Shown: positions 11,010 through 22,551 of the stretch, one piece after another | How the letters are laid out: each line of letters opens with the position of its first letter | How positions within the stretch are numbered: the first letter of the stretch is position 1 | Assembly (NCBI RefSeq): GCF_000283155.1 | Contig: NW_004454198.1 | Span: 133,046-197,045, forward strand | Direction of reading: 5' to 3' | Length of the DNA: 64,000 nucleotides | Origin: Ceratotherium simum simum | Taxonomy: Eukaryota; Chordata; Mammalia; Perissodactyla; Rhinocerotidae | Notes under the pieces: generated by a model | Told to the model about the DNA's origin: nothing | The model's input: only the letters and a program-made list of their open reading frames with translations | Database searches by the model: none | Translations under genes and position numbers: made by a program

Positions 11010-11095
11010 ATTTGACATCCGGGGACTCATTTTTTCTCATCTGTAGTTGGGGAGTTGAACCAGATGCCCACTGGAGCCTTTCTAGTTCTGCCTCT
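11010..11095 (+). mobile_element. MIR-family fragment
   Basis: 'TTTTTTCTCATCTGTAGTTG' followed by 'GGGAGTTGAACCAGATGCCC' and 'CTTTCTAGTTCTGCC', a MIR variant 3' region. Confidence 0.6.
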
Positions 11096-11224
11096 GCTCC
11101 ACTGCCTTCCTTGTTTATTAGTGGCATGTGCACTGCACGTACATACACGATCATATGTTACATTAAATATTAATTTTGCCTTATCCCTCTTGGTATCCCC
11201 TTGGGCTCTCAGCAGAGGAGGATG

Positions 11225-11490
11225 GAGACTCTGGAGTCAGACAATGGGAGGCTTAAAGTTTTGAGGTTGCCCTAGCTCATTGTGTGATTTAGGGCGGGTT
11301 CTTTTAGCCTCTGGTCCTTTATGCTTGAGGTAGGGATAATAATCATTCTATTTATAGCTCAGAGTTGTGAGCATCAAGTGAGAGAATACAACCAAAAGAG
11401 TTTTACACCCTGTGAATGTTACTAAGGCGTTATTTATGATTATCCCACTCACTAGGTGCTCAGTAAAGGCTCACTAAGTGAATGGGTGAC
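11225..11490 (+). mobile_element. MIR SINE
   Basis: 'GACTCTGGAGTCAGACAATG', 'TTGTGTGATTTAGGGCG', and a 'TAGGTGCTCAGTAAAGGCTC' tail. Confidence 0.75.
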
Positions 11491-11714
11491 TTTCTGGATT
11501 TGCTTCTGTCTTGACTCAAGCTCTGCTAACATGAATTCCTCTGTGTGTGTGTGTGTTTAATGGCCTTTACCCTAATGCCGCAGAGAGCTTGGGGCAATGC
11601 GGCCAGAAGTTCCCTATCACTCCATAAAGCCCAGCACCTAAGTGCTCCAACTGTGTCCCCCCCATAAGTCAACAGAACTGGTGGGGGCTGGGAGGGGGAA
11701 CAAAGGAGCCGTTA

Positions 11715-11940
11715 GCAGGTAGGAGCAAGTCAGCTCATCTCTGTGCAAGTCACCGCCAATAAAACCTAATCAATGCAACCCCTTTTAAGTTGGTTGGATC
11801 AGTGACCCAGAAAATAGCTCCCCTGCAGAAAAGGAAATGATAGTCAATAAACTGAGACGTCAATGGGAAAAATCTATTAAAGCGAGTGAGATATCAGGAG
11901 ACCTCTGGTGTTAACAGAGACCCTTTGGAACAGAGCCATG
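11715..11940. promoter_or_regulatory. Candidate conserved non-coding element
   Basis: Repeat-free. Contains a posterior-HOX/CDX-like 'CAATAAAA', 'CTAATCAATGC', 'AGTCAATAAACTG' and a 'GAGACGTCAATGGG' word. Regulatory function is inference only. Confidence 0.3.
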
Positions 11941-13865
11941 GACTGAGAGTGGGTTTTTAACCCTCTCGAGGCCGGACTTGCCTCTGCCCCAACTCAGCAC
12001 CGGAGCCTGCAGCTCCCGCAGCTTTGCTCGGCCCCACGTCTCCCCAGATGGTACCGAGGAGCCCGTGGTGTGCTGAGCTCTTTGTGCAGTTTGCCTGTTG
12101 GAGCAGGTCCTGTGGGTGCGTGTGTTCCCTACCAGATGGTCAGCAGGTGGGGCTGGTCTGAGGCTCTGTCAGGGCTGCTGCCCTTAGAGATGACACCTCT
12201 CTGGGCCACAGGGAAAGGAGCGGGGGGCTCTCTGCTCCCTCAGTTATAACAGCTATTCTGACCTGGGTGTGGGGAGCCAGAGGGCAATGCCTCACCCAAG
12301 GCCAGGCCTGCTGACACCGTCCTGCCAATCGGTGGGGCTTTGCTCCTCTGGGGTTTACAAAGAAATGCAAGCTGTCCCCAAGAAACTGTCCTGGCCTGCG
12401 CTCTGCTTCAGCGGCTCTTCAAGCTCCCTGTGATCAAGTAGGGTGGGGGATGACGGATATCGTGGTGTGCTGGTGGGTTTCAGGGTAAAGCTGTGTTGAA
12501 CCCAGAAAAATGTGGGAGCACACGGGCAGGAACGGAGCTCTCAGAATGGTGTGTGCTGGTTCCGGGAATGCTATAGAGCCCACCCTGGGCCCTTGTCCCA
12601 CACCCACCATCACCACCTGCGCCAGGCTGCACATATTGTGTCTGTGAGCAGCTGCTGGGCATGTCTCACGGAGTGAGGGCTGCTGTTAAGGAATGTCACT
12701 ATCATATCATGCTCAACAGTGACAATGTCTTAAATAAAGGACATTTGGCTGTGCTGATGTATCATGAGTGAATGGAAAGCATTAGAGTAAGTTTAAAGGA
12801 GGGCATGTTTATGTGGAACTGGGGTGAGCCAGATAGGGATGGTCTGGGGGCAGAGGGCTGCAGGGAGCAAGACCTTGGCTGTGCTCTTCCTCTTCTCCTT
12901 TGTCTTTAGACAAAGCCTTTTGCTGGTTGACTCTGTGTCCAGTGACTACAGGCATCCTTTATATGTTATTATTATTGTTATTGCTGTTGTTTAATCTTTG
13001 AGCGTTTCAGTCTTCTTATGGAAGGTGTAGAGTCATAGAGCCACAGTATTTATGTCATCCTGGAGTCAGCAGGCTCCAGGGGAGATATTGGCAGTGTCCT
13101 GGTCTATGTGGGACACTTCCAGGGCCTATGGGTGTGTGTTTATGCCCCAAGAGGCCAAAAAGCCCAGAAGGATAAGATAAGATTACTGGATAAGACAATT
13201 ACAGACAAATATCTCCAGACTGGGACGCAGCTCTCTCCTTCCATCTCTCCTGGTGGTACCCACAGTCCTCATGGGTGTCAGCTGTTATGGGGGTGGGGGT
13301 GGTTACATTTGGTGGGGATTGTGAAAGATGTTCTAATGTGTTGGAGGAGGTAACCGATAAGCAACTCTATGACAGAGCCGTTTTTAGAGCTGGGCTTGTC
13401 CTGTTGCCATGGCACAGGAATGCACCAGGAAGAGAACCACTTCCTGAGAGCATGAGAACCGGACGGGTCTCTGTCTTCATTCGCCACCTCAGGTTGGTCA
13501 TGGCCTCTGAGAGGTGGCGGGGAGGTTTCCACTAGCGGTGACAGAATACATTGACAAACATGCCACAGACACAAATTGAGTTTCTGGTTCCTCTGAGTCA
13601 TGAGTTTGTGCCTTCTTTAGGATCTGGAGGTTTCTCTTTGGCATTTCAGGGGACATTCTGAAAGCTTCTGATGTGCCTCAGGTCTGCCTGGTGAGCCCAG
13701 AGCCTTGGGCGAGGATCCATTTACTCCCATCCCAGGAGCAAGATGGGGATGTTCCTTAGAGATCTCTTTCCCTCATCCCCTTCAACTCAATGACTCCCCA
13801 CATTAAGAGGCCTGTGAATATGGAGTCCGAAATACCTGAGAAAAATCAGCTACTCATTCCTGGGG
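11941..13865. other. Unassigned intergenic sequence
   Basis: About 1.9 kb without a recognisable repeat. It includes an AT-rich segment at 12690-12800 and a TTATTATTATTG stretch near 12968. Overlapping frames show no known domain. Confidence 0.45.
13287..13318 (+). other. G-rich run, possible G-quadruplex
   Basis: Two adjacent G5 runs plus a later G4 with a longer loop. Weaker than the motif at 6155. Confidence 0.3.
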
Positions 13866-13869
13866 AGGC

Positions 13870-14095
13870 AGCCTGAACTTTGGAGTGTGGTGATCTTTCT
13901 CCGAGTTTCAGGGTAATCTCTTTCTAGCTGTGTGAATTTGGGCAAGTCACTTCACCTCTCTGAGCCCCAGTCTCCTCATCTGTAACATGAAGGCCAATTA
14001 TATCTTCCTCACAGCATTGTTTTCAGGATCAAACATGATAACATCTGTTTAACATATTTACCAGTGTCACTGGCAAATGGTAGTTCCTTTCCTCT
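13870..14095 (+). mobile_element. MIR SINE
   Basis: 'TTCTAGCTGTGTGAATTTGG', 'GCAAGTCACTTCACCTCTCT' and 'GTCTCCTCATCTGTAACATG' are textbook MIR words. Confidence 0.85.
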
Positions 14096-14394
14096 TCCAA
14101 GACATGATCATATTTGCAAAAATAAGTGTCCTATGTTACAAACTGTAAGAGAGGAATTTTTAGAAACAGAGCCACTGTTGATAGGAATGCATTTCCCTTG
14201 TGCGATGGGGATGAGGTCGTGGGGTGCCTGGACCTGCAGGGCCTTGGTGGCTTTGACCACAAGGGCCCCAAGCTGAGGCCTCAGCAGGGAGTTGTGTGTT
14301 TCTGCCACAAGGTGGCAGTGTTGGCAAACATACCACATCCCATGGGCTGCAGAGAGGCCCATGTAGGCAGAATTTTACTTCCAATTTAAATTAT

Positions 14395-14545
14395 TTTTAG
14401 AACTCTTTTAGAGATCACCTAATCTCATGATTCTACACCTCTGGAAATGGAGGCCAAGAGAACTTTGCCCAAGATCACAGAGCAAGTCAGTGGCAGAGCT
14501 GGGTTTCCACGGATCCAGGACTCCAGACTTGATTCATCATTCAAC
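14395..14545 (-). mobile_element. MIR-family fragment
   Basis: 'GAAATGGAGGCCAAGAGAAC' and 'GCCCAAGATCACAGAGCAAG' with 'TCAGTGGCAGAGCTGGG'. Confidence 0.7.
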
Positions 14546-14939
14546 ACGTTTGTGTCCTGCTCTTTCCATCACCTTTTTCTGCTTGGGGAGGGGGAATTAC
14601 AAGGGTTTGAGAGCCCTCGGTTCATTCTTAGCATCTCTGTTTTCAGAGGCACCAATGGGAGCCCAAAAAGGTTTACACGATTACCCAAAGTAAGTTGTGG
14701 GATCCCAGAGTCCCCAAGATCTTAATCATATATTCCGCACCTCACTTACCGTTAATTAGTCTCCTAGTGACAGAGGCAATGAGAAAACCATGATTTTCCC
14801 CTCCTCCCCCTGCAATAGTCTGGTCCAATTTTCTTAGATCCAGGGTGAATGAGTGGCCTGGCCCTGGTGTGCCTGCTCCTTCATGGGATTAGAAGGACCC
14901 CAGGCTAGCTAGATTTGTTAAGACTTGGCCTGCACTTGA
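14546..14939. other. Unassigned intergenic sequence
   Basis: Unique sequence. Nothing recognisable. Confidence 0.5.
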
Positions 14940-15125
14940 TTTGGCTTCTGCTACATGTTAGGAACTGGGTTAGTGCTAAAGGCCCAACCCTCACTGGGTG
15001 GTGCTGGGAGATGGTGATGATTCCCAACTCACAGCTGGGGAAACTGAGGCTCAGAGGCTCAGAGAGGTGAAGCAACTCACCCAGGGTCACACAAGATTTC
15101 CAGACTCTGAGCTTCTGCTCTTTCT
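14940..15125 (-). mobile_element. MIR SINE
   Basis: 'CTGCTACATGTTAGGAACTG', 'CTGGGGAAACTGAGGCTCAG' and 'CACCCAGGGTCACACAAG'. Confidence 0.8.
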
Positions 15126-15487
15126 GGGTTGGCCCACTAGGGTGGGGGAGGACTGAGATGGCCCACTTTTATGACTTGTGTCCTCAGGCCAAGTGCTTGG
15201 TCCTGCCATGGAAAGTCCCCGAGCAGAAGGTTCTTTGCACAGACTCCCTCCCTCCTCCCACTGCGCCCCCTCCGTGCTGCAGCTTCCCACGAGTTCCTTT
15301 CCAGAGCAGTCACTTGCTGAATAGGTTGCTAGTGGAAATGTGGTTTTCAAATTTGGGAAATCTCCATTAAGTCCTTTTATTTAAGGAGGATGTCATTATC
15401 GCGCCTCCCCGAGGACTATTACGGTTCTATTAGGCAAGGCCGCAGACTTCCTAGGTACTGTCTGGGGTCTGATTCCTGGGCAGGAAA
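15126..15487. other. Unassigned intergenic sequence
   Basis: Nothing recognisable. Confidence 0.5.
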
Positions 15488-15640
15488 ATGTGAGACAGGA
15501 AGAAGGGAAAGGGGGGAGAGAACAGGGGATGGGGGGGGTGGCGGAGAGGAGAAGAAAGAAAGGAGGAGAAAGAGAAAGAATGCAGGGGGGAAGGAGAGAG
15601 GAGTGCAGGGAGAGAAAGAGAGGCAGAGGGCACACCCTTT
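15488..15640 (+). repeat. Polypurine (GA-rich) tract
   Basis: About 150 bp almost entirely purine on the + strand, with few pyrimidine interruptions and a G8 run. Antisense frames here are low-complexity Pro/Ser artefacts. Confidence 0.85.
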
Positions 15641-15954
15641 GGCTCCCCAGGGCAGTGGAGAGAGGGCAGAGACCCTGGGCCACTTGGCCACTTGCTCGTC
15701 CAGAGGGTTTAAGATTACACTGGAGGTGAGATGCCCACCCTTCCTTCCTTCACCCTTCTAGCAGGCAGGGCCCCAGGGGAGTCCCGACGACACAGGCCTT
15801 CATGTCCTCCAGCTGCCAGTCCAGCCTCAGGCCTCCAGGTTCAGACTGGGGAGAGACCTCTGTGAGGGAGAAAGGAAGAAGATGCCCAGGGAGGGCAGTT
15901 CTGGAAACTGGGTCTGGGCTCATGGCGTTGGCCTTCCTGACCACTCCGTGAACA
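15641..15954. other. Unassigned intergenic sequence
   Basis: Nothing recognisable. Confidence 0.5.
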
Positions 15955-16095
15955 CGCTGTTTTCCCATTCTCTGCCCCTCTCTCTAGAAGGGAAGCTGCA
16001 GAAAAGCAGGACCTTCTCTCTGCTCTTTGCTGCCTTCTGGGCACCCAGAACAGTGCCAGGCACATAGTAGGTGTTTGTGGAATGAATAATAAACA
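15955..16095 (+). mobile_element. L2 3' end
   Basis: 'CAGTGCCAGGCACATAGTAG' followed by 'GTGTTTGTGGAATGAATAAT'. Confidence 0.75.
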
Positions 16096-16960
16096 ATGCG
16101 TGAAGAAACAATTCCACTGGTTCCCCATCCTCTCCCTTGTCACGTTCAAAACAGTCTTCCGGTTCAGATGGGTCCTCTCTCTGTTCTGAGCGAAGGCTGG
16201 TGACACTTGATGCCTTCATGTTATCCTCTGAGACACACACACACCCTGGGCAGAGTTTAGGGAGGGTCAGGAATCGCATGGCAAGCAGCTGACTCTGGCT
16301 TGGCCAAATGAGAAAGAAAAAAAATTATGGCTCTCCTGGGACCTGCCTGTTAGGGGGTTACCAGCCGTGGCTGGAAATGGTTTTTAACCTCTGGGCAGGA
16401 AGACTGCTGCTCTTCGGACAAACATCCTGGCTGGGAAATCCCCTGGCCTGGGGGTTCCTGGGGCCTGGCAGCCTCCCTCCATGCCATCCTGGCCTCTTCA
16501 GACCTTCCCCTGGCTCCAGGCTTGAGGCCGCCCCCCCGCCCCGCCTCCACTCCCAGGAGCCCCGGTGAGAGCTAGCCCGTGCCCCTGGGGTGCCCCTCTC
16601 TCAGAGCTCCTGTGCAGAAGTGATTAATGAGGCGGAGGAAGACTTTCTTCCCCAGCTGTGTCAACACGCCCTGCCTGCCTCCCAAGTGGCCCTGGCTAGC
16701 TGCGGTATGGGAAGCAGGCTCAGGCAGCCCTGGGCAATGGCCTCCTCCAGGCCTGTTCTCCCCTCACCAGGGGCTCCCTTCAGGGCCCTGGCCTCCCACT
16801 GGGCCATCAGAGTCTGATGGTGATGATGGTGATGATTTTATGATACCTACAACACTCGATATTTGCAGAGAGCTTGGCCCTCGTTTTTCTCGACTCCTTC
16901 CAGCTGCCTGAGCCAGAGGATCAGGTGTGGCTGTCTTTAGGTCACAGGGAGCAATTGGAC
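16096..16960. other. Unassigned intergenic sequence
   Basis: Unique sequence, including a C-rich run near 16530 and a 'GATGGTGATGATG' repeatlet near 16815. No gene supported. Confidence 0.45.
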
Positions 16961-16964
16961 TACA

Positions 16965-17245
16965 GTTGCTGGAGCTTATACCACCTCCTCCGTGAAGCCT
17001 TCCCTGATCACCCCAACAGGCTTTGCACATATCCCCACCCTCCAGTCACTGCTGAGTATAGTCACTGTGTGGGGAGCACATCTGTTTCCCTCACTGCTTC
17101 GTTAAGGGCAGAGACTGTGTGTTTCTCCGGGTCTCATTCAACTTTGTACCTGCATCCCTCTTCCCCCACATTCCCATTCTCACAGCAGCCTAGCACCATG
17201 CCTGGCACATTCTATGATAAACACTTATTGAATGAACAAATGTCC
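16965..17245 (+). mobile_element. L2 LINE 3' fragment
   Basis: 'GTGAAGCCTTCCCTGATCAC', 'AGGGCAGAGACTGTGTG' and 'GCACCATGCCTGGCACATTC' with a 'TTATTGAATGAAC' end. Confidence 0.85.
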
Positions 17246-17491
17246 TGTAGATCTGGAATGATCTGGAATTCCAGGGCTTTGGTCTGTCTGTGGCTCTGCA
17301 GACGATTCCCTTGTGGTGGAGCTGGCTCAGTCCTGCCCATGACCACACATCCTGCCTCTGGTCCCAGCTCGTCCTTGAGGGGCTCTCAGCAGTTACTACT
17401 CCAGGACCCCTGATGGAGGGGATCGTGAACTTGTGCTGCCGGGGAGCGGTGAGGGAGGGGTGGGGGGCCAGGAAGCCAGAAGCAGCCACAT

Positions 17492-17765
17492 GATTTTTTT
17501 TTTAAGTAAACTTTTTATTTTGGAGTAATTTAGATTTATGGAAAAATTGCAACGATCGTACAGTGTTCCCATATACCCTCTACCCACTTTCCCCTCGTGT
17601 TAACATCTTATATAACCGTGGTACTTTCATCAAAATGGCGAAATTAACATCGGTCTTACTAGTAATTAAACTCCAGTCTTTATTTGTATTTCACTAGCTT
17701 TTCCATTATGTCCTTTTCTGTTTCAAGACCTAACCCTGGATACCACATCGTATTTAGACCACAGG
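17492..17765 (-). mobile_element. Old L1 3' fragment
   Basis: Begins with oligo(T), then 'CTTTTTATTTTGGAGTAATT' and 'CATATACCCTCTACCCAC', and later 'ACCCTGGATACCACATCG'. Antisense L1 3' region. Confidence 0.75.
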
Positions 17766-18184
17766 ATTTTGAAGATGGTGTCTTGGTTAAAAATTTGTGC
17801 AAGTGTCGCTTTCTTCCTCATAATCTCTCTGGGTTGATTTTATGTGAAAACAAAGGTTCTCCCTGCCAAATATTCCAGTAAATGATTGTCACCACATTTG
17901 TTTCTTGTGGCTTCTCGGGCTGTTTTGCACCCTGCTGCATGCCTGTGGGGAGTGAAGCACCACTCGAAGAGGACAGTCTCAGCTCATCTTCCGGATTCAC
18001 AACATTAAAATCTGCTGACTGCAGGTCTGATTTGAACAAGAAACAGGGACCTTTGGGCCAGTACAGGGCTGGGGACATGCAAGGGGGAAGGACATATGCG
18101 AGTGTGTTTAGGGGAGATTTAGGGGGAAGAGGGATCTCGGGGTAGTAGCCCCGGGTCTCCTGAGAGGCAGAGAGATGCTGTTTG
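17766..18184. other. Unassigned intergenic sequence
   Basis: Largely unique sequence. 17790-17960 could be conserved non-coding DNA but carries no decisive motif. Confidence 0.4.
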
Positions 18185-18440
18185 AGCTGTGAGTACGAGA
18201 ATTGTCCTGGTTACCTGGTTCGTTGGTCCTCAGCCTTCGCCTCTCTCTGTCTTTTTTTTCTATCTTTTCACGTGTGTATCTATTTGCAGCATCACAGATG
18301 GTTTTGCTTGCATTCCTGGTCAGCTGGAATAATTAGAGTTAAATTTTCAATTAAAATGTTACCGGATGTTCTTTTAATAGCAGAGGCGAACATTCCGCCT
18401 GCTCTAAGGAAGACAGGATCTTCCTGTGCAGCTAAGGCTT
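18185..18440. promoter_or_regulatory. Candidate conserved non-coding element
   Basis: Repeat-free. A TEAD-like GCATTCC is followed closely by 'GGAATAATTAGAG' and 'TTTCAATTAAAATG' homeobox cores. Inference from composition only. Confidence 0.3.
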
Positions 18441-20235
18441 TGGAGGCCCAAAGGGCTGGGGGAGAAAGAAGCCGGAATGCAGGCAGGGTGAGGGGTCAGT
18501 TAAGGTCCCTGCTCTCTGGCCCCCTCCACAGCCCGGCTCCCCTTCTGGTGCGCAGGTCTCTGAGCAATGTCCGCTGAAGTCATTTTCCGCACTTCTGGTT
18601 TCTAACTCTTTGCTCCAAGAGGTGGACAGGCTGGTGGGGCTGTGGGAGGATGTGGGAGGTAAGGCATTTGGAGTCTGGTTTTGGAATGCTTCCGACTTCT
18701 GAAAGGATTGCCAGTACTTCTGGGAGAGCCCTTGGCAGGCTGTCTGTTTCAGTCAGGGGCTGGGCGGAGGTGGGAGGAGAGGGAGGAGGAGGCTGAGGAT
18801 GGAGAGAAGGCTAAGTGACATTCCCGCCCAGCTGGGGACAGGACACTCTGCTGGGTGGGCCTGAGGCCAGAGGTCTAGTGCACACCCTCAGGCTTCCACT
18901 CCACATCTCCCAAAGCCTTGCACTTATGAAGGAAGTGGCCTGCAGGAGGCCAGCACCAAGTCAGCAGGCAGGAGAGCACTGGGCACAGGGGCACCCTGAG
19001 CCCGCAGACACCAGTGCATTAAGCGGGCAACTCTTTTCATCTCTGGGTAGAGGGAGCCATGATATGAGTCGTGGGAGCAAGGAGCATTCACTACCATCTC
19101 CTTTGTGATTCTCTGCTGCAAATCTACTTGCTGGTCTTGATGTGATAATCTCAAAGGTCCATAGTAGTGGTCACTGCCTTAAGAACCCTTGAATGGTGGT
19201 TTGAAACCTCATCATTTCTCATCCCCGCTCATCCCCCCATTCAGACCGTATCAGCTGGTTTAGACAGGAGCAGAGGTTAAGTGTACTAGACGTGTTTTGG
19301 GTGCTTGCCTGCCCACCCCTCATTCCAGCTTCTAGGAAGTGCCAGTGTGGAGAGGAGGCGTCCTGGGTCCCTGGGTCCCTGCTTGCTGTTCCCGAAGACT
19401 GGAGCAGGGGTGGGCCCCTCACATAAAGACAGGCAACCATAGGCTGGCTAGTGACCCAAGGCCTTGCCCGAACCAGGAGCTGGGCCAGTCAGCCCCCTGT
19501 CTTCACTCTTGGCTGGGAAATAGAGGCTGGACCTGATAGCAGCTGGGATAGTAGCTGATGGGGATTCCGTGAGGTTGAGGATGAAAAGCCAAAGCCTCAC
19601 GCAAACCAAAGTTAGACGGGAGCTGAAGCAACGGAGTGGAGGAAGCTGGTTGGCAGAGAGAGGACAACAGAACAAATGCCCGGAGAGAAACAGAGCAACC
19701 ACAAGACAGGGGCCAAATGTGGCCACCTTCTCTGGGGCTTTCCCATTTGCATTCTGGTCTGGACCCCTACTACATGTGTCATTGCCACAAACTCTCCTTT
19801 CCTTGGGGTGACTTAAGTGGGTCTCTGTTCTTTGCAGATAAATGAAACAGATCAGAATATAGGTCCATCTTGCCCACTCCTGGGAATGCAGTTTCCTCCT
19901 TCCAGCATCTTTAGATATTTTCTAGAGCTCTGAGCTGGAACAAGGACTGTGTTTTCCATGCATCATTTGCACTATTCTTCTGGTGGATTATGGGTAAAAT
20001 AGGTTTTGGGGTTCTGGTTGGGGAAACTCAGCCGACTGTGAGAAAATGAGTGTTGAATTAGAAACAACCAGTTTAACAAGCACCCCTGGGGTTGGGGCCT
20101 GAGCATGCACTCCTGTGCAGCCCAGCTGGGACCTCACTGCTCTCTCCACTGCCTTTCCTCTTGATCCTAAAACTCTACTCAAGGCTCTAGCTTTATAAGA
20201 CCTACTCACTTTCTCACTACCTCCAGACTGGGCCT
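18441..20235. other. Unassigned intergenic sequence
   Basis: About 1.8 kb of unique GC-moderate DNA. No repeat or gene I can support. Confidence 0.45.
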
Positions 20236-20239
20236 GTCC

Positions 20240-21376
20240 CACGGCACTACCTTCTCTCTCCATCCCTAGAACTTCTTGAAGGAGCCGTCCACTTCCTCAC
20301 CTCTCATGGATTCCTCAACCCTCTTCCCACCATTCCATGGAAATGGGTGTGTTAGTCCATGGGTTAAATGGAAACGCAGATTTTCGTTGGTTTTGAAGTT
20401 GCTCTTACTAAAGTCACCAATGACCTCTTTGTCTTTAAACTACGGTTTGGGTCTCGTCTTCATGCCCTTACCGCTCTGCTGCATGGAAGCCTTTCTCCTC
20501 CTTTAGTTTATCAGTTCTCCTCGTCCCTTGGATATCACTCTCTCCTGCTCTTCTTCCTCTCGGATCTGCTTGCTGGCCCTGGTCTCCCTCATCTCTTTCC
20601 ATCCTTCCTCTGCCGGCCTCTCGTCTTCAGCTCTCCTCTCCCTCTAAACCCTCTCTGGCTGAGCTCACTTGAGCCCATATACCCTTGGCTGACAGAGCAG
20701 CATCTCCAGCCTGAACTTTTCCCTGAGGCCATCATATCTCATCTGGTCATCTCAGCTGAATGTCTCCCATTCACTCAGTGTCAACAAGTCCAAAATTGAG
20801 CACGTCCTCTGCTCCCCAACTTGCCCCTCCTCCCGTATTTCCCTGTTTTGTTTGCTGTAGCCACTACGTACAATTGCCCAAATCAGAAACTTAGAAATCA
20901 ACTTCGACTCCTCCCTCTCCTCACCCTCCATATCTACTTAGTCACCAAGTTGTGTAGCTTCTTATCAGAAATCTCCTTAACTCCATACCTGCTCTCCATC
21001 CCCACCACCACTGTCTTGGCTCAGTCCTTCATCATTTCTCCCTTGGGTTATTGCAAAATATCCCAACTGATTTTTCTACCTCCAGACACTTCCAGCTTCA
21101 ATCCCTCCTCTCCATGGCTGCCAGCATTCTCTTTCTAAAAACAGATCAAAAATGTCATTTTCTACCTAAAAGCTTCCAATGGCTCCCCAGTGCCCATGGA
21201 ATAAAATCCAAATTTTTATCTTAGCATACAGGGCCTTTCATGGTCTATGCCGTGCATATGTCACCACCTCCCTCTCCCACCACTGTTCCTCCTGCATGCT
21301 TTGCTCAGCCATCCATGCCTCTCCCCATCTCTAATCATGCTACCTTCTTTCATGCTCTGCCTTAGCACATACGTAC
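20240..21376 (+). mobile_element. L2 LINE, decayed ORF2 region
   Basis: Sense L2 (CR1-like, non-viral retroelement) over more than 1.1 kb. It includes 'CTTCTTGAAGGAGCCGTCC', 'CTAAAGTCACCAATGACCTC', 'CAACAAGTCCAAAATTGAGC' and 'AGCTTCCAATGGCTCCCCAG' with 'GGAATAAAATCCAAA'. Open frames of 105-143 codons are fragments of the reverse-transcriptase-bearing ORF, broken by stops and frameshifts, so it is dead. It is interrupted by the LTR at 21382 and resumes at 21753. Confidence 0.8.
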
Positions 21377-21381
21377 AGGTC

Positions 21382-21747
21382 TGCCATAGACTGAATGTTT
21401 GTGTGCCCCCAAAATTCGTGTTGAAATTCTAATCCCCAATTTGATGGTGTGTAGAGGCGGGGCCTTTGGGAGGTGATTAGGTCATGAGGGTAGAGCCCTC
21501 ATGATGAGATTGGAAGGAGGACCCTTATAAAATGAGCCCCCGGAGAGCTCCCTTGCCCCTTCTGCCATGTAAGGACGTGGTGAAGAGACATTTATGAACG
21601 AGGAAGTGGGTCCTCACCAGACACCAAATCTGCCGGCAACCTGATCTTGGACTTCCCAGCCTACAGAACTGAGAAATAAATTTCTGTTGTTTATAAGCCA
21701 CTCAGTCTGTGGTATTTTTGTTATAGCAGTCTGAACGAACTAAGACA
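21382..21747 (+). mobile_element. Solo LTR, ERVL-MaLR type
   Basis: A 366-bp element that starts TGCC, ends GACA (TG...CA) and is flanked by the perfect 5-bp duplication AGGTC (21377-21381 and 21748-21752). Internal words 'GACTGAATGTTTGTGTGCCC', 'GGTGATTAGGTCATGAGGG' and an 'AATAAATTTCTGTTGTTTAT' polyadenylation region fit MLT1/MST-like MaLR LTRs. No internal proviral sequence remains. It lies within, and is therefore younger than, the surrounding L2. Confidence 0.85.
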
Positions 21748-21752
21748 AGGTC

Positions 21753-22055
21753 CTTGTGTGAAAAGCGCTAGTCCATCTGTCTGGCACAATTGTATGGAAT
21801 TCAAGGCCCTGCTCTGCAAAAGCTCCCCCGCTGTCAGCTAAAGAGTTGTCCTCTCTAAATCCCCACATTCCTTCGTCTCTAAAGAGCACACATCACTCCA
21901 TATCGCAGGCATTTTTCTGTCTGTCTGACTCTACTAGGTTACAAGGACCTTGAGACCAAGGATCACTTCCAATTCAACCAATGCCCAGCAGCATCAGGCA
22001 TATATAGGTATTTAGTGGATGTCTGTTATTGAACGAATGAATAAAGAAATGAATG
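21753..22055 (+). mobile_element. L2 LINE 3' part (continuation)
   Basis: Continues the L2 beyond the LTR: 'CTCTACTAGGTTACAAGG', 'CAGCATCAGGCATATATAGG' and a terminal GAATGAATA/AATGAATGA tail. Confidence 0.75.
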
Positions 22056-22284
22056 AATGATTCAGTCTGTGCTTGGACCCAGCTCCTTCTAATCTATGGG
22101 TATAAGCTGCAGTGGTGAGTAGGGGGTCGGACATACATTTCTCATTTGCTGTCTATCACCATCTCCCCAGGGCAGTGCCTGGCACGTGGTATGGGGTTGG
22201 TGACTGGATGTACAAAAGATCCTGGGTTTGGGCCGACTTCGATTTCTTTGAAATGAAAAGCAATAAATAAACATTCGTCTCTCC

Positions 22285-22335
22285 ATTTTGCAGATGAACT
22301 TAGAAAGCTTGCACAACTCTTCCCAGGTGCCCAGG
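22285..22335 (-). mobile_element. Short MIR fragment
   Basis: 'CTCCATTTTGCAGATGAAC' plus 'TTAGAAAGCTTGCACAACTC'. Confidence 0.4.
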
Positions 22336-22551
22336 AACGTTAGATTTTCCAAGTGACAGGGTGCCAGGATCTGTGGGGCCCCTTGCTTTGGAGTTGCTGC
22401 CCAGCATGGAGCCCTCAGCACACGTGGGATCAGAGTGATCTCAAGCTGAATGCACGTGGGCACGTCGTTCTCTGCAGGCCAGAGGTCTTTTCGCTGTGGT
22501 TTGTATTCCAGGAAGGCACCCTCTGTGGCAGGCCCAGGTCTAAGGTGAGGG

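Noticed and set aside
10806..11825. Shared 16-mer GATCAGTGACCCAGAA at 10806 and about 11807
   Set aside because: A match of this length is expected about once by chance in a window this size, and the flanks do not match.
20276..21138. Sense frames of 76-143 codons at 20.3-21.1 kb
   Set aside because: Fragments of the decayed L2 ORF2, broken by stops and frameshifts. Not a functional gene.
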